Source: Saccharospirillum impatiens DSM 12546 (GTDB taxonomy: Bacteria; Pseudomonadota; Gammaproteobacteria; Pseudomonadales; Natronospirillaceae). Taken from it: a stretch of 64,000 bases of DNA. The stretch covers positions 62,001-126,000 of the forward strand of contig NZ_AUIH01000007.1 of the NCBI RefSeq assembly GCF_000423605.1, read 5' to 3'. Below the pieces are notes generated by a model. That model worked only from the letters and a program-made list of their open reading frames with translations. It searched no databases and was not told where the DNA came from. Shown one piece after another: positions 1 through 9,904 of this stretch. Position numbers and translations under genes: made by a program. The stretch's first letter is position 1, and each line of letters starts with the position of its first letter.

Positions 1-2
1 TG

Positions 3-1504
<1,502 letters not shown>

Positions 1505-1527
1505 ACGTTCGCGCTAACAGGAGTTTG

Positions 1528-1549
1528 CACCGGCACCAGTGTGCCGGTG
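1528..1549 (+). terminator. Hairpin after slmA
   Basis: A perfect 9-bp inverted repeat (caccggcac / gtgccggtg) with a 4-nt loop lies 24 bases after the slmA stop, between convergent slmA and the porin gene. There is no clear T-tract, so it is a probable rather than certain intrinsic terminator. Confidence 0.5.
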
Positions 1550-1604
1550 GTTCAATTCATGCCGCGCACTGCAACCAAGTTTTGTGCATGACCGACTAGC
1601 CGGA

Positions 1605-2576
1605 TCAAAACCGGATTTTCAGACCGGTACCAATCCGCGTGTTGTTGCCCGCGCTTTCCTCCGGCAGAAAGACCTCGCCAAAGTTATAGGCACTGACCTG
1701 ATTGGTGAAACGAATCTCATGCATAGCTGCAAACATCAGCTGAGTTTCATCAATGGTGTCCGCGTCGTTCTCCTGAGCGGCGTAACCACCGGTCAACCGA
1801 AGCCGGGTATTCCAACGGGATATATCCAGAGGCATCTCGGCAAAACCCAGAAAACTGGTGCCGTTCAAGTCCTGGTCGGCATTGCCGGCAAACTGTAACA
1901 GGCCACCCACGGTGATTTCATTCAAATAATACTCACCCACCAGACGGAATAACTGGGTACTGCCATTGGATCCGTTCACTTCAAACGCACCCGATACACT
2001 GAACGCATTTTGAGCCATGGTGGCAGCCAGTGAAATGCCGGTTTCACCATTGGGGTTCTGGGCTGGCAAGACAGCACCATCGAAACTCAGGCCGTTACCA
2101 AGATCATTGCTGGTAAAATTAATGCCCGCATTGTAACCCTCGAATTTCGCACCGGTAGGCAGGGAGGCTCCGGGGGTTAACATCCCATCACCCAAAATCA
2201 GCGAAAAATCGAGAGGGTCCTCTTCCATCAAGTTCAGGTAAGACTGGGTTTTTGTCAGCGGCGTTGGCCCACCGAATATGCGAAGGGTACCAAAATCACC
2301 TTCAAGACCTGCATGACCCTTCCAGACAGCTGGCGTCCCCCCCTCTACGATATTGGCATAGAAACGGGCGTCAAAAATCGCGCTGATGGATGAATCTATC
2401 TCGCTGTCGCCGCGAAACCCAAAATGGGACAAGCTGCTGTCAATGCCCAGACTGGTACCGGCATCGTTATTGTTGACGAAGGTATTGGCATTCGCCGCGC
2501 CGTATATCGTGGTTGCTGCCTGAGAGGCAGAGGCAACACCCAACGCCAAAACCGGGACTGTCCACAAAGCTTTCAT
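1605..2576 (-). CDS. Outer membrane porin
   Basis: Predicted trimeric beta-barrel porin of the Gram-negative porin superfamily for passive diffusion of small solutes. The 323-residue product opens with a signal peptide (MKALWTVPVLALGVASASQA), then the typical porin start ATTIYGAANANTFV, alternating beta strands, and ends in an aromatic residue (TGLKIRF), the usual outer-membrane assembly signal. The start is supported by AAGGAG seven bases upstream of the ATG. It is monocistronic and divergent from the PAS-GGDEF gene. Substrate preference cannot be read from sequence. Confidence 0.85.
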   Translation of the reverse strand: MKALWTVPVLALGVASASQAATTIYGAANANTFVNNNDAGTSLGIDSSLSHFGFRGDSEIDSSISAIFDARFYANIVEGGTPAVWKGHAGLEGDFGTLRIFGGPTPLTKTQSYLNLMEEDPLDFSLILGDGMLTPGASLPTGAKFEGYNAGINFTSNDLGNGLSFDGAVLPAQNPNGETGISLAATMAQNAFSVSGAFEVNGSNGSTQLFRLVGEYYLNEITVGGLLQFAGNADQDLNGTSFLGFAEMPLDISRWNTRLRLTGGYAAQENDADTIDETQLMFAAMHEIRFTNQVSAYNFGEVFLPEESAGNNTRIGTGLKIRF

Positions 2577-2710
2577 AAAAACTCCTTATCTGTTGTTTAT
2601 TTTGCCCAGCATACCCACTCAGAGTCTCCGATTCTGAGAGCCAGGTCAAAGCAGCGAAACCTGTCGATTTGACTATACTATAGACACGTTTCCAACTTTG
2701 AACTGCAGCT

Positions 2711-3667
2711 ATGGATAACTGGATCAGTCACTACCAACAACTCCCCCATGCCGACCAGCGCGCGCAGTTCCTCAGTACCCTGGTGCATCACTATACGGAA
2801 GTGTTCGACGCCACCCAAAGCGGCTTTCTGCTGCTGGATGGCCAGTTGAACATCTTGTCTCACAACCAACTGGCTGAGACCCTGTTTGGCTTTGTACCCG
2901 AGCCCGGCCGGCCAATGCCCCAACCGGGAGACCTGTTTGAGCCAGATGAATCCGGCACCGGAGAGCAACACGACTGCATACTGCAACGCGCCTTGCTGGA
3001 AGATCGGCCCCTGTCACATGTGCAGACTGTGCGCCGCAATGGCGAGCGGCACTGGCTGCGCCTGACGGCCATTCCCGTTACCCTGATGGCTGAATCCCAA
3101 GTGTTGGTGGTGGTTCAGGACGTCAGCGCTGAACAGCGGCTGCAACAGGATGTCCTGAATCACGAGCAGGCGTTGGAGCAAGCCCGCACGCGCGACTCCC
3201 TGACCGGTTTGTTCAACCGGCGTTACATTCTCGATGAACTCGGGCAATTAAATGCCCTGGCCAAACGTTACCGGTCCCGTTTCTGCATTGCCCTGATTGA
3301 TCTCGATCACTTCAAAGGCGTCAATGACACCTACGGCCATGCCGTTGCCGACACGGTATTGCGCACCCTGGGTAATCTGATTCAAGAAGAGCTGCGAGAC
3401 GCGGATATCACCGCCCGCTATGGCGAGGAGGAATTCATGGTGCTGATGCCCGAAACCGGTATTGATGCCGGCATCAGCACCCTCGACCGCTTGCGTCAAC
3501 GCTTCAGCGAAACCCGGGTGCCGGGCATTAAACGGTCGCTGACCCTGAGCGCCGGAGTGATTGAGTGGCAGCCGGGACTATCGCTTGAGCAACTGGTGTT
3601 CAAGACCGACCAGCGCCTGGCCATGGCCAAGTACGCTGGCCGCAACCAGGTGTGCGGGGATCTTTAG
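2711..3667 (+). CDS. PAS-GGDEF diguanylate cyclase-like protein
   Basis: Predicted cytoplasmic cyclic-di-GMP enzyme of 318 residues. A PAS domain covers about residues 25-140 and a GGDEF domain about 155-315 (RDSLTGLFNRRYI, DLDHFKGVNDTYGH). The signature loop reads GEEEF rather than GGEEF, so the second glycine, which contacts substrate, is replaced by glutamate. Five residues upstream lies RDAD, a good match to the RxxD inhibitory site. Activity is therefore uncertain: it may be a weak cyclase or a c-di-GMP receptor. No signal peptide or membrane segment is present, and no strong ribosome binding site precedes the ATG. Confidence 0.85.
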   Translation: MDNWISHYQQLPHADQRAQFLSTLVHHYTEVFDATQSGFLLLDGQLNILSHNQLAETLFGFVPEPGRPMPQPGDLFEPDESGTGEQHDCILQRALLEDRPLSHVQTVRRNGERHWLRLTAIPVTLMAESQVLVVVQDVSAEQRLQQDVLNHEQALEQARTRDSLTGLFNRRYILDELGQLNALAKRYRSRFCIALIDLDHFKGVNDTYGHAVADTVLRTLGNLIQEELRDADITARYGEEEFMVLMPETGIDAGISTLDRLRQRFSETRVPGIKRSLTLSAGVIEWQPGLSLEQLVFKTDQRLAMAKYAGRNQVCGDL

Positions 3668-3702
3668 CAGGCGAATAAAATTCTGCGAATTTCAACAGCC
3701 TG

Positions 3703-4611
3703 TTAGCTCGCTGAATCGGTTGTCAGCGACTTGAACTCGGCATTGCGACGCAAACCCTTGAACGAATCGTCGGTTTTCGCTTCATCGCGATACGACGGGG
3801 TCAGATTGATCGCCTTCTCCAGGTATTCCATGGCCACGGTCGGTTCATCGCTCTGCGCATAGGCGCAGGCCATTTGATAGTAAGCGTGAGCATGGTCCGG
3901 ATCGATATCCAGAGCTTGCTGACTGAGGTTGATCGCCCACTTGGTCTCGTCGATTTCCAGCGCAGCGTCCGCTTTGTAGGTCAGCGCCTCGGTGTCGAAA
4001 GGTCGCAGTGTCAGAATCTGATCGTACATCTGGATCTTGCTGTGCGGGTTGGTTTCCTGGCTGGCCCGCAGCCACAACGAATGCGTTTCGTTGGTTTTTT
4101 CAATCTCTTCCCGGTTTTCCTCGATAACCTGCGACTTTTGCTTCAGGTTACGCTCCAGTGCCTTCAGCCGTTTCTCATAAGACGCCACCAGCTTGGACAC
4201 TTCGCGGTCGGCATAAGTGTGGGCCTTCTCCTTGATATCACGGATGTTGGCGTAGCCAACCACCACTAACAGAGACGTTACACCGGCGATCAGGTAGAAG
4301 AAGTAGGTGACGGTATTAACGGAGTAGGTGACAGACTGGGTGGCCAGCTCCAGTTGCCTGGCATTGAGTTTATCGGAATATTCCACCCGAAAATTGGCCA
4401 TATCGAGCCGCAACTGGCGCACTTCATCCAGCAGGTAGCGTTCAATAAAGGGGTTGTACATGGCTTCGTCGAGCTCTTCAAAGGCTTCAACGACGTCGTC
4501 TTCGGTGTAAGTATCGGCGGCCGAGGGCAGCCGGTCGGCGGGCTCACCCCAGGCTGGCAACGCCAGCACTGAGATGAAGATCAGGGAAACTAGCCTGGTC
4601 AGGCTACGCAT
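3703..4611 (-). CDS. Membrane-anchored TPR protein, last gene of the ect operon
   Basis: Function unknown. The 302-residue product has an N-terminal signal peptide (cleavage likely after LPAWG), a hydrophobic segment near residues 98-120 (FFYLIAGVTSLLVVVGYANI), a charged coiled coil at about 130-175, and two or three tetratricopeptide repeats near residues 180-285, so it is probably a scaffold at the inner membrane. Its start lies 13 bases inside the end of ask_ect, implying translational coupling and membership of the ect operon. I know of no standard ect cluster with such a gene. An osmotic-stress role is inference from position only. Confidence 0.7.
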   Translation of the reverse strand: MRSLTRLVSLIFISVLALPAWGEPADRLPSAADTYTEDDVVEAFEELDEAMYNPFIERYLLDEVRQLRLDMANFRVEYSDKLNARQLELATQSVTYSVNTVTYFFYLIAGVTSLLVVVGYANIRDIKEKAHTYADREVSKLVASYEKRLKALERNLKQKSQVIEENREEIEKTNETHSLWLRASQETNPHSKIQMYDQILTLRPFDTEALTYKADAALEIDETKWAINLSQQALDIDPDHAHAYYQMACAYAQSDEPTVAMEYLEKAINLTPSYRDEAKTDDSFKGLRRNAEFKSLTTDSAS

Positions 4612-6035
4612 TGGCTTTTGTCCTGTTTCGTCGGTTCGATCAGCGTTTCGTGCAGCAGCTTCAATGCCGCCTCATACTGATCGTCCTCGACTACAAGACG
4701 AATGTCTACCTGTCGCATGCCCTGATGGATCGCCAAGACACTGATGTTGTTGTCAGCCAGTGCCTGACTGATGCGAGCCAGAATGCCCGGCACGTTCATG
4801 TCACTGCCGATCACCGAGACCATGGAGATCTTGCGGCTGGAAATATCAGCCCCCGGATAATAACGCTCAAGACGCGACTTGATGCGCTTGATCACCTTAA
4901 GACCCGTATCCAGGTACATGGTAACGGTGTTGGCGTTGTGTTCTTTGGCCAACATCGGTACTTCGAAGTCCTGCACCAGCTTCTGAATCTCCAGGAACTG
5001 ATTCGGCTCGCCGACCATGTCCTGATCAAACACATCCAGTGCAAAAATATGCGGCTTGCCGGCCACAATTTCGACGCACGGCTTTTCACTGCGATAATCG
5101 TTGGTGATCAGCGTACCGTCGTGGTCCGGCTCAAAGGTGTTTTTGACCCGCAGCGCGATGCCTTTCTGGCGCAGACCCTTGGCAGCCTTGGGGTGTATCG
5201 CCTCCATACCGATCAAGGACAACTGATCGGCCACATCGTAGTTGGTACGGCCAATAGGCATCACGTTGTCGGCACCCACGACTTTCGGATCGGCGGTCGA
5301 CAGGTGGTATTCCTTGTGAATCACGGCTTCACGGGCATCGGTCAGCTCAGCCACCTTGCTGAAGGTGATCTCGCTGTAACCGCGGTCAAAGGTCTTCATC
5401 AGGCCTTCTTTGCACTGGGTGTAGCCAGTGACAATCGGCATTTCCTGGCTCAGGTCGAAACGGCTGAACGTCTTGTGGATTTTTTCATCCATCATCAGGT
5501 TATCCGGCTCGCGCCACCCGGTCAGGTCGACAAAACGGGCATTGATGCCTTCGGCCTGCAGCAGCAAAGCGGTATTGAAAGCACTGTGCGCTTCACCGAC
5601 ACCCGCCAGCATCTCGCGAACCGTTGCCAGATGCTCTTCAATCTGAAAGTGACCGAAAGAACACACTCGCTGCAAATCGAGCAAGCAGCTGCGAATGCCT
5701 TCCATCCGTTCCGTAATGAACTGGTCTGCCTGCTTGCGTGTGTGCGGCATTTCAAACATTTTGGCATTCACTTCACGCATGGCTTTGGCGGCATCCGTCA
5801 GACGCTCGCTCCATTCCCAGTCGGAATCGTCATTCGCAAACAAAGCATAGACACCCGGCTCCTTGCTCTTCTTGTGCTCCAACAGGAGATTGGTGATACC
5901 TGCGTAGGCCGACACCACGAAGATGCGCTGATAGAGCGTCTCCGGGCTGCGGTGAATTTGCACGATGTTATCGCGCACGGCGACGTAGTCGTTCATCGAT
6001 GTCCCACCGATTTTCTCGACAGTATGCTGTGCCAT
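4599..6035 (-). CDS. ask_ect: Ectoine-cluster aspartate kinase (Ask_Ect)
   Basis: Phosphorylates L-aspartate, feeding L-aspartate-semialdehyde to the ectoine branch. The 478-residue product starts HTVEKIGGTSM (the KxGGTS kinase motif), carries the family-specific middle (FDRGYSEITFSKVAELT) and ends with two ACT domains around residues 330-470. Ask_Ect enzymes are specialised isoforms found with ectABC and are less feedback-sensitive than housekeeping aspartokinases. Here it follows ectB after a 338-base gap in which ectC would be expected, and its end overlaps the TPR gene. Confidence 0.95.
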   Translation of the reverse strand: MAQHTVEKIGGTSMNDYVAVRDNIVQIHRSPETLYQRIFVVSAYAGITNLLLEHKKSKEPGVYALFANDDSDWEWSERLTDAAKAMREVNAKMFEMPHTRKQADQFITERMEGIRSCLLDLQRVCSFGHFQIEEHLATVREMLAGVGEAHSAFNTALLLQAEGINARFVDLTGWREPDNLMMDEKIHKTFSRFDLSQEMPIVTGYTQCKEGLMKTFDRGYSEITFSKVAELTDAREAVIHKEYHLSTADPKVVGADNVMPIGRTNYDVADQLSLIGMEAIHPKAAKGLRQKGIALRVKNTFEPDHDGTLITNDYRSEKPCVEIVAGKPHIFALDVFDQDMVGEPNQFLEIQKLVQDFEVPMLAKEHNANTVTMYLDTGLKVIKRIKSRLERYYPGADISSRKISMVSVIGSDMNVPGILARISQALADNNISVLAIHQGMRQVDIRLVVEDDQYEAALKLLHETLIEPTKQDKSQCVA

Positions 6036-6373
6036 TAACCTAAAACCTCCTGAGATCTCACCCGACTGGTTGGATGTGCGGCTTCCACTTTCTGCCGCAG
6101 CCAGTCTGGCTGATCCTTATTACACTGTATTGATTGCGCGCCGGCGGCGGCGCAATGTCGAACGTAAAACCGACTTCGGGCGTTGATTGCTCACACCCAG
6201 CGCTCGAAAACGGTCTTGGGGAGCCAACTCATTGGCAGACTCCTCGATTATAAGACCCCTGGTGGGTTATCGCGCCAGTATCCGGAACAAGCACCCTCAT
6301 GGGTGCCTGTTTGCCAACCCGTCCTGGGACGGGTTAGCGCATCGGTCACATGGCCGATAACAACAAGGTCAGA
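6036..6373. other. Gap between ectB and ask_ect; no ectC, two hairpins
   Basis: In standard clusters ectC (about 130 codons) lies here. The 338 bases hold no open frame of that size on either strand and no recognisable piece of the EctC cupin. Two hairpins follow ectB on its downstream side: 6291-6306 (gcaccc / gggtgc) and 6316-6335 (aacccgtc / gacgggtt). They could end or trim the ectAB transcript, so ask_ect may have its own promoter in the rest of the gap. A good ribosome binding site (AGGAGG) lies before the ask_ect ATG. Confidence 0.7.
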
Positions 6374-7651
6374 TCAGCTCGCTTTTGCCTTGGCTTCCGG
6401 CAACACCTTGGCGAAAGCTGACTCGAGAATGTCGATACCCTTGTTCAGATCATCCAGAGGAATGGTCAGTGGGCACAGGCATTTAACGACTTCATCCCAG
6501 GGGCCACTGGTTTCGACGATCAGACCATTGGCAAAGGCTTCTTTGCAGATCGCGCCGGCGATGTCGCCATCGGCAACGGCGATACCGCGCATCATGCCCC
6601 GGCCTTTCAAATGCATCTCAGACTCACCAAACCGTTTGATGATGTCGGTAAAGCGCTTTTCAAGAATGTCAGCACGCTTGGCGATCTCGCCTTCAAAGGC
6701 GTTGTCTTTCCAGTATTCTTCCAGCGCAACCCGGGCGGTTACAAACGCCAGGTTGTTACCACGGAAGGTACCGTTATGCTCACCGGGTTCCCACTGGTCG
6801 AGCTCGGGGCGCATCAGGGTCACTGCGAATGGCAGACCATAGCCCGAGAGTGACTTCGACAGCGTAACGATGTCTGGCTTCACACCAGCCGGCTCAAAGC
6901 TGAAGAAAGTACCGGTACGGCCACAGCCAGCCTGAATATCATCGATGATGAACAACATGTCGTGTTTGCGACACAGGCTTTCCAGCTCTTGCAACCAATC
7001 CATACGTGCCGCGTTCAGACCACCTTCGCCCTGAACCGTTTCAACGATCACGGCCGCAGGCACTTCAACACCGCTGCCCGGATCAGTCAGCATCTGGTCG
7101 AGCAGTTTCAGGCCCATGAAATCATCGCCTTCATGGCCGTAGTTGTCGTAAGGGATACGGGTTACGTCACCCAGAGATACACCGGCACCGCCGCGCTGGC
7201 CCTTGTTGCCAGTCACAGCCTGGGCACCCAGAGTGCAACCATGATACCCGTTGGTGAACGACACAATACCGGCACGGCCTTTAGCCTTACGGGCAATTTT
7301 CAATGCAACCTCAACCGCGTTGGTGCCGGTCGGGCCGGTGAACTGAACTTTATAGTTCATGCCACGCGGTTCCATGATGATGTCTTTAAACGCTTGCAGG
7401 AAACGCTCTTTGGCATCGGTGTACATATCCAGACCGTGGGTAACCCCGTCGCTGGCAATGTAGTCGATCAGCGGCTTTTTCAGCAGATCGTTGTTGTGGC
7501 CGTAGTTCAACGTACCGGCACCGGCCAGAAAATCGATGTAAGACTGGCCGTCACGGTTGGTCAGGCGTGCGTTCTTGGCCGTAGTGAACACGGTCGGAAA
7601 TGAACGGCAATACGAACGTACTTGTGATTCAACCTGGTTAAAAATATCCAT
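6374..7651 (-). CDS. ectB: Diaminobutyrate-2-oxoglutarate transaminase
   Basis: Class III PLP-dependent aminotransferase converting aspartate-semialdehyde and glutamate to L-2,4-diaminobutyrate, the first committed ectoine step. The protein from this ATG begins [19 protein letters not shown], exactly as EctB proteins do, and carries the PLP-lysine motif [14 protein letters not shown] and the GGNGMV-like phosphate region ([13 protein letters not shown]). An in-frame TTG 27 bases upstream exists, but GGAG before the ATG supports the shorter 425-residue form. It lies 86 bases after ectA, in one operon. Confidence 0.96.
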   Translation of the reverse strand: MDIFNQVESQVRSYCRSFPTVFTTAKNARLTNRDGQSYIDFLAGAGTLNYGHNNDLLKKPLIDYIASDGVTHGLDMYTDAKERFLQAFKDIIMEPRGMNYKVQFTGPTGTNAVEVALKIARKAKGRAGIVSFTNGYHGCTLGAQAVTGNKGQRGGAGVSLGDVTRIPYDNYGHEGDDFMGLKLLDQMLTDPGSGVEVPAAVIVETVQGEGGLNAARMDWLQELESLCRKHDMLFIIDDIQAGCGRTGTFFSFEPAGVKPDIVTLSKSLSGYGLPFAVTLMRPELDQWEPGEHNGTFRGNNLAFVTARVALEEYWKDNAFEGEIAKRADILEKRFTDIIKRFGESEMHLKGRGMMRGIAVADGDIAGAICKEAFANGLIVETSGPWDEVVKCLCPLTIPLDDLNKGIDILESAFAKVLPEAKAKAS

Positions 7652-7737
7652 GTTGTGTCTCCAATGCTGTGAATTCAAAAAGGGTTATTTGTTAATACGT
7701 TTCAATAGTGTTCGGGAGTCGGGGCGGGCCACGTGTC

Positions 7738-8223
7738 TCAGCGACGGATGGGCCCGATACGGTATAGCTCCTCAGATTCGTGCTTGCCACCGAAGTGCTG
7801 TGCTTTATCAAACAACACGCTGACCTCCAGTTCGGCTTCCCACTCCCGGGCCAGGGATTTGAACAGCCGCTGGGATGGCTCGTTATCCGGCGTAATGGTG
7901 GTTTCCAGCCAGGCGACGGTCTTCATCGAATCCCGCGACATCAGGCTCTGGATCATTTTCTTCGCCAGCCCCTTGCCCCGTGCGGCTTCGCCGACAACAA
8001 CCTGCCACAAAAAGTAGGTATCCGGGCTGCCCGGCTTTATATAGCCCGAAACAAACCCTACCAGTTCCCCATCCAACTCAGCTGCCACGGCGGTATCGCC
8101 AAAATGGGTTGTCTGCAACAGGTTGCAGTACAGCGAGTTGGTGTCCAGTGGCGGGCTTTGCTCTACCAGCCGATGAACCGCCAGACCTTCGTCTGACCGG
8201 GGCGTTCTCAATGTGATACTCAT
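7738..8223 (-). CDS. ectA: L-2,4-diaminobutyrate N-gamma-acetyltransferase
   Basis: GNAT-fold enzyme transferring acetyl from acetyl-CoA to diaminobutyrate, giving N-gamma-acetyldiaminobutyrate (ADABA). The 161-residue product starts SITLRTPRSDEGLAVHRLV and contains the EctA core (DTNSLYCNLLQTTHF, FLWQVVVGEAARGKGLAKKM acetyl-CoA loop, LETTITPDN). The chosen ATG follows GAGGTGA; an upstream in-frame start would place a 7-bp hairpin (8247-8264) inside the gene, so that hairpin is more likely a leader element. First gene of the operon, divergent from ectR. Confidence 0.95.
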   Translation of the reverse strand: MSITLRTPRSDEGLAVHRLVEQSPPLDTNSLYCNLLQTTHFGDTAVAAELDGELVGFVSGYIKPGSPDTYFLWQVVVGEAARGKGLAKKMIQSLMSRDSMKTVAWLETTITPDNEPSQRLFKSLAREWEAELEVSVLFDKAQHFGGKHESEELYRIGPIRR

Positions 8224-8462
8224 CGTCAGTTGTTCACCTCGTTTGGCGACCCGTTGGCGGGTCGGGCTCAACGTTAATTATGTATCTAATCTTTAGTATG
8301 CGAATCATTTTAACACAAGTACTCCCCTAAAGATCAAGTATGATGGCGACATGGAATTGTGAAACCTTTCGCTTTCTAAAATTTAACTTGTGATGTAATG
8401 GGTAAAAAGGCTAATCTATATAGCGTCTCGAAATTGTTTCATTAGAGGACGAACCTTTTATC
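8224..8462. promoter_or_regulatory. ectA/ectR divergent control region
   Basis: A 239-base AT-rich region between divergent ectA and ectR. Toward ectA a possible promoter is TTGTGT, 17 bases, TAAAGA (minus strand, near 8298-8326), and a 7-bp hairpin with a TTGG loop lies at 8247-8264 in the leader. Toward ectR a possible promoter is TTGTGA at 8388, 18 bases, TAATCT. The small palindrome gaaa-ttg-tttc at 8430-8440 is a candidate MarR-type operator. Promoter calls are by eye. Confidence 0.5.
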
Positions 8463-9014
8463 ATGCGATATAATCTGGCCCTGATGGGCGACCAAACACC
8501 GTGGGTAAAGGACCAGACAATGAAACGAGTGGATGAAGTACTGGTGTCACTGCGCCGGATAATCCGCGCAACAGACATTCATTCGAAGCAGCTGAGCAAA
8601 CACAGCGGGCTGACCTCGCCGCAGTTACTGATACTGATGGCGATCAGTAAGCTGGGCGACGTAACCATTGGCACTGTCGCCAAGGACGTCAACCTCAGCC
8701 AGGCCACGGTGACCACCATACTCGACCGGCTTGAAAAGCGGGATCTGGTGCGGCGGGTGCGCAGCGAGGTAGACCGTCGCCGCGTGCACGCGCAGTTGAC
8801 CGAGGAAGGCAAAAAAGTGGTCGAAGACGCACCCAGCCCGTTGCAGGAGAGTTTCGTTGAGAAATTCGATCAGCTACCGGAATGGGAGCAGACGATGCTG
8901 CTGTCAAGCGTGCAAAAGCTGGCTGAACTGATGCAGGCATCCGATCTGGATGCGTCACCGGTGTTGTATGTCGGCGATGTAACGCATCACCTGTCAGGGT
9001 CGCATGGGCGCTAA
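8463..9014 (+). CDS. ectR: MarR-family regulator of ectoine genes (EctR-like)
   Basis: Winged-helix MarR regulator, 183 residues, with the DNA-binding core SQATVTTILDRLEKRDLVRRVRSEVDRRRVHAQLTEEG split over residues 75-115. Divergent placement next to ectA matches EctR1-type repressors described in methylotrophs and halophiles. Two starts are plausible: the ATG at 8463 (GAGGACG at long spacing) and MKRVDEV at 8520 (AAGGACC close upstream); family alignment favours the core beginning near MKRVDEV. A strong hairpin terminator follows. Confidence 0.85.
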   Translation: MRYNLALMGDQTPWVKDQTMKRVDEVLVSLRRIIRATDIHSKQLSKHSGLTSPQLLILMAISKLGDVTIGTVAKDVNLSQATVTTILDRLEKRDLVRRVRSEVDRRRVHAQLTEEGKKVVEDAPSPLQESFVEKFDQLPEWEQTMLLSSVQKLAELMQASDLDASPVLYVGDVTHHLSGSHGR

Positions 9015-9020
9015 TGCGCC

Positions 9021-9065
9021 GTACCGCTACTGATCCGGATGGTTACTCCGGATCAGTAGCGGTAC
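9021..9065. terminator. Bidirectional terminator between ectR and GNAT gene
   Basis: A perfect 19-bp inverted repeat (gtaccgctactgatccgga and its complement) with a 7-nt loop (9040-9046). It follows ectR by six bases. The stop codon of the convergent GNAT gene lies inside the loop, so the GNAT 3' coding sequence forms one arm. No long T-tract is present on either side. Confidence 0.75.
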
Positions 9066-9600
9066 TCGTAAATTCTTCCCGTCGCAGGCCATACAGTAAG
9101 CCTTGCTCACCGTAATACCGGTCTGTCTCCTCGATAAAGCCCAGCCCCAGTCGTGCCATCACCCGCAGAGACGGCGTGTTATCTGGCGTCGCAATGGCCA
9201 GGATAGCCGGCAGCCGCAACTGCTGAAAACCGTACTGCAAAACCCTGCTGGCCGCCTCTGTCGCGGCGCCCTTACCCCAGTCCGGTTCCGCCAGGTGCCA
9301 GCCAATCTCAATGTGCTCTGAAAATGTGTCGTCTCCGAACGGCAGCGCCTTGAGCAGGATAATGCCTGCCAGTCGGCCGTTGTCTTTCCAGCGAAAGGCA
9401 AACGCCCCCGAGCCAGGCGTATGGACTTCCCAGCGCTTGGCACGATCGACATACAGCTGGGTTAACAAATCCAGACCCGGTGGTTCCTTCCAGCCGAGTG
9501 GCTCGCGAACAGCTGCTGACTGATACATCGCCTGATGTTCCAGCAAATCCGTTTCAGGGTTGTAAAGGTTTAACCGAAAGCGTTCAGTTTCCAGTGTCAT
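9043..9600 (-). CDS. GNAT N-acetyltransferase (RimJ/RimL-like)
   Basis: Predicted acetyltransferase of 185 residues related to ribosomal-protein or antibiotic acetyltransferases of the RimJ/RimL type. It shows the opening TERFRLNLYNPET, the acetyl-CoA segment IGWHLAEPDWGKGAATEA and the closing TPDNTPSLRVMARLGLGFIEETDR that is typical of this subgroup. The ATG follows AGGACAC. The substrate is unknown. The last codons overlap the ectR terminator. Confidence 0.85.
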   Translation of the reverse strand: MTLETERFRLNLYNPETDLLEHQAMYQSAAVREPLGWKEPPGLDLLTQLYVDRAKRWEVHTPGSGAFAFRWKDNGRLAGIILLKALPFGDDTFSEHIEIGWHLAEPDWGKGAATEAASRVLQYGFQQLRLPAILAIATPDNTPSLRVMARLGLGFIEETDRYYGEQGLLYGLRREEFTSTATDPE

Positions 9601-9725
9601 AATAGTGTCCTATGCGCGACACAGCGCCATCGTGCCATAGCCGTGACGCTGCGTTCCATCCTGTGCATTTTTGTAAGGTAGGCTACCAATTGCGCAGCGC
9701 TGAACTACTTTCAACAATGAGGCTT

Positions 9726-9832
9726 CGGAACTGAACCGGGCTTCACCTGTGATGGGGGAATATCCCCTGTATGAGGGCGGTTGGGCTGGCTACTGCCGGG
9801 TTCCAAGCCGGTGGTACCCACCGCCCCACTTT
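9726..9832 (+). ncRNA. Possible structured small RNA in 304-base gap
   Basis: The gap 9601-9904 has no gene. It holds a GC-rich, strongly foldable block: a small hairpin at 9755-9767 (gggga / tcccc) and a two-tier hairpin at 9775-9826, with an outer stem gggcggttggg / cccaccgccc (one bulge) and an inner 9-bp stem tactgccgg / ccggtggta, followed by a TTTT run. A weak promoter-like pair TTGCGC (9690) and AACAAT (9713) is 17 bases apart. It could be an sRNA ending in its own terminator, or only a terminator-like element. I do not recognise a known family. A further hairpin (tggccag / ctggcca) lies at about 9879-9900. Confidence 0.35.
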
Positions 9833-9904
9833 TCACATCGGATTCCACACCCATTGCCCCAACCAATACCGCCGACCATGGCCAGCGAGACGCTCTGGCC
9901 AGGT

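Noticed and set aside
4611..6038. 475-codon plus-strand open frame
   Set aside because: Lies wholly antisense to ask_ect in a GC-rich gene; no domain, no ribosome site. Shadow frame.
6036..6373. Hidden or frameshifted ectC
   Set aside because: No frame or cupin motif recognisable on either strand; gap is shorter than ectC.
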